Part shown: in pieces, positions 6,488 to 10,426 of the stretch | Layout: every line of letters starts with the position of its first letter | How positions within the stretch are numbered: the first letter of the stretch is position 1 | NCBI GenBank assembly: GCA_002491065.1 | Contig: DKVF01000071.1 | Coordinates: forward strand, 1 to 10,426 | Direction of reading: 5' to 3' | DNA from: Peptococcaceae bacterium UBA7185 | GTDB taxonomy: Bacteria; Bacillota; Peptococcia; Peptococcales; Peptococcaceae | Length of the DNA stretch: 10,426 bases | Position numbers and translations under genes: made by a program | The notes under the pieces: generated by a model | Told to the model about the DNA's origin: nothing | The model's database searches: none | What the model saw: only the letters and a program-made list of their open reading frames with translations

Positions 6488-7381
6488 ATGAAATTATACA
6501 CTTATAAAACAGCGGACAGCGACAAGGAGCAGTTGGCCGTAGGCTGTGAAAAAGAACCGGATAAGCTCTATCCTCTGCAGCAGTTTGACATGCATTTTTC
6601 TGACATGACAGATTTGATTACCCGTATCACACCGGCAGAGCTGGAAATTCTCAAACTCTCCAGCCGCAAAGAGGAGCTTCGTTTTTTCTATAAGGAAGGC
6701 GTCATTGCCTGTGCGCCCATCCCCCATCCCCGCCAGGATATTATTTGCCTGGGAATTAACTATGCAGCGCACGCAGAGGAATCCGCCCGCTATAAAAAAG
6801 AAGCCTTCGGCGGTGAGCGCCCTTACCCCATTTATTTTTCTAAACGGGTTCATGAGGCAGTAGCCGACGGCGGTATCATCCCCGCCTATGAAAATCTGGT
6901 GGACAGCCTGGACTATGAAGTAGAGCTGGCTGTTATCATCGGCAAGGATGCCAAAAATGTACGCAGGGAAGACGCCTACAACTATGTGTTTGGTTATACC
7001 ATCTTAAACGATGTCAGCGCACGCAATCTGCAAACGCGCCACAAACAATGGTATTTCGGCAAAAGCTTAGACGGCTTTACCCCTATTGGGCCTTGCATTG
7101 TCACCGCAGACGAATTTGAAAATCCTCCTGTGTTGGCTATCAAGAGCTATGTGAACGGTGAGTTGCGGCAAAACAGCAGCACAGAGCTGTTATTGTTTGA
7201 TATTGCCCATATTATCTCAGAGCTTTCTCAAGGGATGACATTGAAAGCAGGCACCATCATTGCCACAGGCACGCCAGCCGGGGTGGGCATGGGCTTTGAA
7301 CCGCCCAACTTCCTAAAAAGCGGTGATACCGTAACCTGTGAAATTGAAAAAATCGGCACACTGACCAATCGAATTCTATAG
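6488..7381 (+). CDS. Fumarylacetoacetate hydrolase (FAH) family protein
   Basis: This 297-residue cytosolic metalloenzyme belongs to the FAH superfamily. Members hydrolyse, decarboxylate or isomerise 2,4-dioxo or 2-oxo acids such as acylpyruvates, oxaloacetate or aromatic-ring cleavage products, using Mg2+ or Mn2+. An N-terminal domain (1 to about 80) precedes the catalytic barrel. LGINYAAHAEE (88-98) carries the probable catalytic H95 and glutamate; DYEVELAV (142-149) gives metal ligands E144 and E146; NDVSARNLQ (174-182) gives D175; KSLDGFTPIGP (192-202), YVNGEL (221-226) and TGTPAGVGM (260-268) complete the signature. The start is secure: GGAGG (6477-6481) lies six bases before the ATG. 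It is a single-gene unit with its own promoter and terminator, divergent from LysR. The exact substrate cannot be assigned. Confidence 0.93.
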   Translation: MKLYTYKTADSDKEQLAVGCEKEPDKLYPLQQFDMHFSDMTDLITRITPAELEILKLSSRKEELRFFYKEGVIACAPIPHPRQDIICLGINYAAHAEESARYKKEAFGGERPYPIYFSKRVHEAVADGGIIPAYENLVDSLDYEVELAVIIGKDAKNVRREDAYNYVFGYTILNDVSARNLQTRHKQWYFGKSLDGFTPIGPCIVTADEFENPPVLAIKSYVNGELRQNSSTELLLFDIAHIISELSQGMTLKAGTIIATGTPAGVGMGFEPPNFLKSGDTVTCEIEKIGTLTNRIL

Positions 7382-7398
7382 CAACTCCGATAAAGCCA

Positions 7399-7455
7399 AA
7401 CAGCGCAAATTCCCTGGACCTATACGCTCCAGAGGATTTGCGCTGTTCTGTTTTT
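7399..7455 (+). terminator. Rho-independent terminator of the FAH-family gene
   Basis: A perfect 12-bp outer stem pairs AACAGCGCAAAT (7399-7410) with 7436-7447. Inside it, CC/GG and then CTGGA (7414-7418) / TCCAG (7428-7432) extend the stem. TTTTT follows at 7451-7455. It begins 18 bases after the stop codon. On the minus strand the stem lacks a good U run, so it does not obviously serve the DUF2325 gene. Confidence 0.92.
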
Positions 7456-7518
7456 ATAAAAAATCCTTCTATCCTTTGCCCCCACTGAAATACAGCAACC
7501 CTCCATTGTCGGGAGTTG

Positions 7519-7803
7519 TCATCCAACCCGTTCCTCTAGAATCTGCTTCAACGCGGCAGCACTGCTGGTATGACAGCGCACAATCTGAATATTTTTCCGC
7601 TTCGCTTCATTCAGGGCACAGTTCACCATACGATGGGATACGGTATTTGTAAACAATACCATCATATCAGGATTACCGATTTGCTGCTTCAGATTGCCGG
7701 GGACTTGCGTAAAAACCTTAGCCTTACAGTCATATTGCTTGCAAACCTCTTTATATTTACATACCATACAGTCATGGCCCCCTATAATAACTAACTTGCT
7801 CAT
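7519..7803 (-). CDS. DUF2325 domain protein
   Basis: This 94-residue cytosolic protein matches the DUF2325 family, whose function is not established. It opens with strand LVIIGGHDCM (4-13), where GGHD is the family mark, followed by a helix with YKEVCKQYDCKAKVF (17-31). TNTVSHRMVNCALNEAK (52-68) and the C-terminal IVRCHTSSAAALKQILE (74-90) are also typical. The beta-alpha-beta order resembles a receiver or Rossmann-like half-domain. There are six cysteines (C12, C15, C21, C26, C62, C77), of which C12 and C15 form a CxxC that could bind metal or be redox-active. The ATG at 7803 follows AGGAG (7811-7815) by seven bases. It reads in the same direction as the Feo genes, 145 bases beyond them and past an inverted repeat, so co-transcription is uncertain. 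Confidence 0.88.
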   Translation of the reverse strand: MSKLVIIGGHDCMVCKYKEVCKQYDCKAKVFTQVPGNLKQQIGNPDMMVLFTNTVSHRMVNCALNEAKRKNIQIVRCHTSSAAALKQILEERVG

Positions 7804-7892
7804 AAAAATTCTCCTTTCAAATTTTTATTCTTTCCTCGCCTTCTTATGTATTTCTAAATTTTTATTTCTATATGCTAACTAATTGGTAAAAT

Positions 7893-7926
7893 TTTTTCTG
7901 GCCAGATTTCCATCTGGCCAGAAAAA
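7893..7926. repeat. Perfect 15-bp inverted repeat, four-base loop, unexplained
   Basis: TTTTTCTGGCCAGAT (7893-7907) and its exact complement (7912-7926) flank TTCC. The T run is at the 5' side and the A run at the 3' side on both strands, which is the reverse of an intrinsic terminator, so no U tract follows the stem. It lies 22 bases after the stop of the FeoB-associated gene and about 90 bases before the DUF2325 start. It could be an mRNA 3'-end stabiliser or an operator. Confidence 0.8.
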
Positions 7927-7948
7927 TGGGGGGAACTGTTTTTGCTGC

Positions 7949-8131
7949 CTATTTCATGGTTTGGTTCTGATAACGACTGCAGCTGCAACTACAGCTTCCG
8001 CCACATCCATGGCAACCGCTGCAACCGCCGGTATGCAAATCGTGCCGTACACTACGCGCAGCGAAATAAATCACTGTCAGCAGAATCAAACCAACCACAA
8101 GGGTGCCAATATTATCCAAAATCCATTCCAT
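7949..8131 (-). CDS. FeoB-associated Cys-rich membrane protein
   Basis: This 60-residue protein has the layout of the FeoB-associated cysteine-rich membrane family found after feoB in many Bacillota. A single hydrophobic helix (IGTLVVGLILLTVIYFAA, 8-25) is followed by a basic turn (RSVRHDLH) and a tail with six cysteines (C37, C40, C43, C47, C49, C51) among Gly, Ser and His. The tail is probably cytosolic, because positive residues follow the helix. It may bind Fe(II) or an iron-sulfur cluster and help FeoB, as FeoC is thought to do in enterobacteria; the role is inferred. The ribosome site AGGAG (8140-8144) is eight bases before the ATG. The gene begins 32 bases after the feoB stop, so it is surely in the feo operon. 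Confidence 0.92.
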   Translation of the reverse strand: MEWILDNIGTLVVGLILLTVIYFAARSVRHDLHTGGCSGCHGCGGSCSCSCSRYQNQTMK

Positions 8132-8163
8132 ATATTACACTCCTCATTGCTATTTGTTTCTTA

Positions 8164-10323
8164 TCAGGCCGCGCTCTGCACACCCAACACTGTATCTTTC
8201 TTTGCATTTTTCATCGGTCGGAAAAGTAGATAGAGCATGATTGCTAATAAAATCACTGCAACAATCGTGCCGAGACCAAATCCGCCGCCGGTCAAAAATG
8301 TTCCAAACTGATAAATCATCATTGACACAACATAAGCCAAGCCGCACTGATAACTAATAGCAAAGAGAAACCATTTGGTATTATTCATTTCCCGTTTGAT
8401 GGCTCCCATTGCTGCAAAGCAGGGCGCGCACAACAGATTGAATACCAGGAACCCGTAAGCGGCAATGGGTGTCATTACACTAGCCAAATTGCCCCATACC
8501 TCTGCACCGTCTTCAGCAACCTCTACAAAGCCATATAAGATTCCAAATGTAGCAACAACATTTTCCTTAGCAATCAAGCCTGTGATGGCAGCCACAGCCA
8601 TCTTCCAACCTTCACCGCCCTGTGTCCAGCCCAGCGGCGCAAAAATCCAGGCAATGGCGCTTCCCACTGCAGCCAGTACAGAATGATCCAATTCTTCTGC
8701 TTCCAGCATACTGAAGCTGCCGTCTACCCAACCGAAGCTCATCATAAACCAAAGTACAATTGTGGAGAGCAAGATAATAGTCCCTGCTTTTTTGATAAAG
8801 GACCATCCCCGTTCCCAAGTACTGCGCAGCACATTGCCCACTGTAGGCATATGATATGCAGGCAGCTCCATCACAAAAGGAGCAGGATCACCGACAAACA
8901 TCGCTGTTTTTTTCAAAATAATTCCCGAACAAATAATTGCTGCTACGCCTACAAAATAAGCGCTCCAGGCTACCCAACCGGCATTGCCGAAAAAAGCACC
9001 GGCAATCAGCGCGATAATGGGCAGCTTTGCTCCGCAGGGTACAAAAGTCGTTGTCATAATTGTCATGCGGCGATCCCGTTCATTTTCAATAGTACGGGAG
9101 GCCATAATGCCCGGCACCCCGCAGCCAGAACCAATGAGCATAGGTATAAAAGATTTTCCCGATAATCCGAATTTGCGGAAAATTCTATCCATAATGAAAG
9201 CGACACGGGCCATATAGCCGCATGCTTCCAAAAAGCCCAGGAAAACGAAAAGCACCAGCATTTGCGGTACGAAACCCAATACAGCGCCAACACCTGCCAC
9301 AATCCCATCTAAAATCAAGCCCTGCAGCCAATCTGCACAGCCCACTGCCAATAATAAGCCTTCTACAGCAGGAGGAATGATTTCACCGAATAACACATCA
9401 TTGGTCCAATCTGTCACAATGGTGCCTACCGTTGTAACTGATATATAATATACTAAAAACATTACTGCGGCAAAAATAGGCAATGCCAAAATACGATTGG
9501 TCACAATCTGGTCAATCTTATCGGAAACAGATAATCCTTTTCGTTTTGCTTTCTTACTGCATTTGCCGATAATAGAAGAAATATAAGAATAGCGTTCATT
9601 GGTAATGATGCTTTCCGCATCATCGTCCAACTCCTCTTCTAATGCTGTGATGAGAGACTCCACTGCAGGTACGGTTTTCATTATACCGTCGATTTTCTCA
9701 TCCCGTTCAAATAATTTGACCGCGAAGAAACGTTTCTGTGTTTCTGCTATGTCTGTGCCCAATTGGTCTTCAATTTTTTGCAGCGTTGCCTCCACTTTTG
9801 GCGCAAAATTGTGCACAATGGCGGAGGATTGTCCCTTAGAAGCTGCCTTGACAGCCAGCTCTGCTGCTTCTTTGATTCCAGTTCCTTTCAACGCAGAAAT
9901 TTCCACAACTTCACAGCCTAACGCCTTGGATAACTCACTGACACTGACTTTATCGCCGTTTTTTTCTACGATGTCCATCATATTGACTGCCATAACCACT
10001 GGAATTCCCAATTCCAACAATTGGGTAGACAAATATAGATTTCTTTCCAGATTTGTACCATCAACAATATTTAAAATGGCGTCAGGACGCTCATTGATGA
10101 GATAATTTCTGGCTACCACTTCCTCCAAGGTGTATGGAGAAAGGGAATAAATTCCCGGTAAATCCATAATCACAACATCCGAATAGCCTTTCAGCTTTCC
10201 TTCTTTTTTCTCCACTGTGACTCCCGGCCAGTTCCCCACAAACTGATTGGAACCTGTCAACGCATTGAACAGCGTCGTTTTTCCACAGTTTGGGTTCCCT
10301 GCCAGTGCAATTTTGTAACCCAT
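8164..10323 (-). CDS. feoB: Ferrous iron transport protein B
   Basis: FeoB is the inner-membrane Fe(II) permease with a GTPase domain. The 719 residues are complete and slightly shorter than the E. coli protein. The N-terminal G domain has G1 GNPNCGKTT (9-17), G3 DLPG (54-57), G4 NMMD (114-117) and G5 SALKG (143-147). A helical cytosolic spacer follows to about residue 280. The membrane part begins at RILALPIFAAVMF. Its two Gate regions carry the conserved GSGCGVPGIMASRTIEN and FVPCGAKLPIIALIAGAFFG, both with the pore-linked cysteine; AKENVVATFGILYG and LCAPCFAAMGAIKREM lie near the C-terminus. The ATG at 10323 follows AAGGGGG (10334-10340) by ten bases. It lies 34 bases after feoA and before the cysteine-rich gene. 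Iron control is expected, but the operon promoter is outside the window. Confidence 0.98.
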   Translation of the reverse strand: MGYKIALAGNPNCGKTTLFNALTGSNQFVGNWPGVTVEKKEGKLKGYSDVVIMDLPGIYSLSPYTLEEVVARNYLINERPDAILNIVDGTNLERNLYLSTQLLELGIPVVMAVNMMDIVEKNGDKVSVSELSKALGCEVVEISALKGTGIKEAAELAVKAASKGQSSAIVHNFAPKVEATLQKIEDQLGTDIAETQKRFFAVKLFERDEKIDGIMKTVPAVESLITALEEELDDDAESIITNERYSYISSIIGKCSKKAKRKGLSVSDKIDQIVTNRILALPIFAAVMFLVYYISVTTVGTIVTDWTNDVLFGEIIPPAVEGLLLAVGCADWLQGLILDGIVAGVGAVLGFVPQMLVLFVFLGFLEACGYMARVAFIMDRIFRKFGLSGKSFIPMLIGSGCGVPGIMASRTIENERDRRMTIMTTTFVPCGAKLPIIALIAGAFFGNAGWVAWSAYFVGVAAIICSGIILKKTAMFVGDPAPFVMELPAYHMPTVGNVLRSTWERGWSFIKKAGTIILLSTIVLWFMMSFGWVDGSFSMLEAEELDHSVLAAVGSAIAWIFAPLGWTQGGEGWKMAVAAITGLIAKENVVATFGILYGFVEVAEDGAEVWGNLASVMTPIAAYGFLVFNLLCAPCFAAMGAIKREMNNTKWFLFAISYQCGLAYVVSMMIYQFGTFLTGGGFGLGTIVAVILLAIMLYLLFRPMKNAKKDTVLGVQSAA

Positions 10324-10357
10324 CTTCTATAAACCCCCTTAAAATTTCTTTCCTGCG

Positions 10358-10426
10358 TTACTCTATCTCTATCATCTGCGCGTCTGCTTTCCGAATGGAC
10401 ATCTCATATCCGCGCACTGTAATCTC
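10358..10426 (-). CDS. feoA: Ferrous iron transport protein A, C-terminal 22 residues (runs off right edge)
   Basis: Only the last 22 codons are present, reading EITVRGYEMSIRKADAQMIE and ending in TAA (10358-10360). The ITVRGYELSIRKADA pattern is the closing strand of the SH3-like FeoA fold. FeoA is a small cytosolic protein that interacts with FeoB and supports Fe(II) uptake. The 34-base gap to feoB on the same strand gives the standard feoAB order. A fused or tandem feoA cannot be excluded because the rest lies outside the window. Confidence 0.9.
   Translation of the reverse strand, partial: EITVRGYEMSIRKADAQMIEIE

Noticed and set aside
7804..7892. Promoter for the DUF2325 gene
   Set aside because: Several AT-rich hexamers occur, such as TTTACC, but none has a -10 at correct spacing, so no call is made.
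7893..7926. Bidirectional intrinsic terminator
   Set aside because: No U run follows the stem in either direction; the runs are in reverse order, so it is reported as an unexplained inverted repeat.

Overview
The window looks like chromosomal DNA from an anaerobic Bacillota (Firmicutes) bacterium. The evidence is a perfect Firmicutes-type parS site, a FeoA/FeoB set with the small cysteine-rich FeoB-associated protein, a DUF2325 protein, a lipoprotein flavodoxin next to a LysR regulator, and strong GGAGG-type ribosome binding sites. Clostridia or Negativicutes are the likeliest classes, but the sequence alone does not settle this. There is no rRNA, tRNA, CRISPR array, insertion sequence or phage gene. 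Most genes are housekeeping or metabolic.

Layout. From 1 to 2251, on the minus strand, a small GIY-YIG protein precedes DNA polymerase I (polA), which runs off the left edge after 635 codons. From 2252 to 3641, on the plus strand, a promoter drives an Mrp/ApbC-type iron-sulfur carrier ATPase with a six-cysteine N-terminal tail. It is followed 18 bases later by an unrecognised 87-residue protein and a strong terminator. From 3642 to 3873 there is no gene: this gap between convergent transcription units holds a perfect 16-bp parS site inside a 22-bp palindrome, then a pyrimidine-rich tract. From 3874 to 6207, on the minus strand, a LysR regulator is followed by a lipoprotein flavodoxin and then by the wreck of a MATE efflux transporter. 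The MATE relic has a homopolymer frameshift, an internal deletion of roughly 200 residues and an in-frame stop. From 6208 to 6487 is a divergent control region with a promoter in each direction and a dyad over the rightward -35. From 6488 to 7455, on the plus strand, lies a fumarylacetoacetate-hydrolase-family enzyme with its own terminator. From 7519 to 10426, on the minus strand, is a ferrous iron uptake cluster in the order feoA (3' end only), feoB, FeoB-associated cysteine-rich protein, then a DUF2325 protein past an unusual perfect inverted repeat.

How the parts relate. The Feo genes import Fe(II) across the inner membrane, and Mrp would handle iron-sulfur clusters in the cytosol. The two are separate transcription units, so a functional link is only thematic. 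The LysR gene is placed to control itself, the flavodoxin unit on its own strand and possibly the divergent hydrolase. The parS site is the most informative single element. Such sites cluster near the replication origin in Bacillota, so this locus is probably origin-proximal. I did not find a clearly novel multi-gene system. The best leads are the parS site in its quiet convergent gap, the degraded MATE gene beside an intact flavodoxin, the Mrp/87-residue pair, and two unexplained hairpins.
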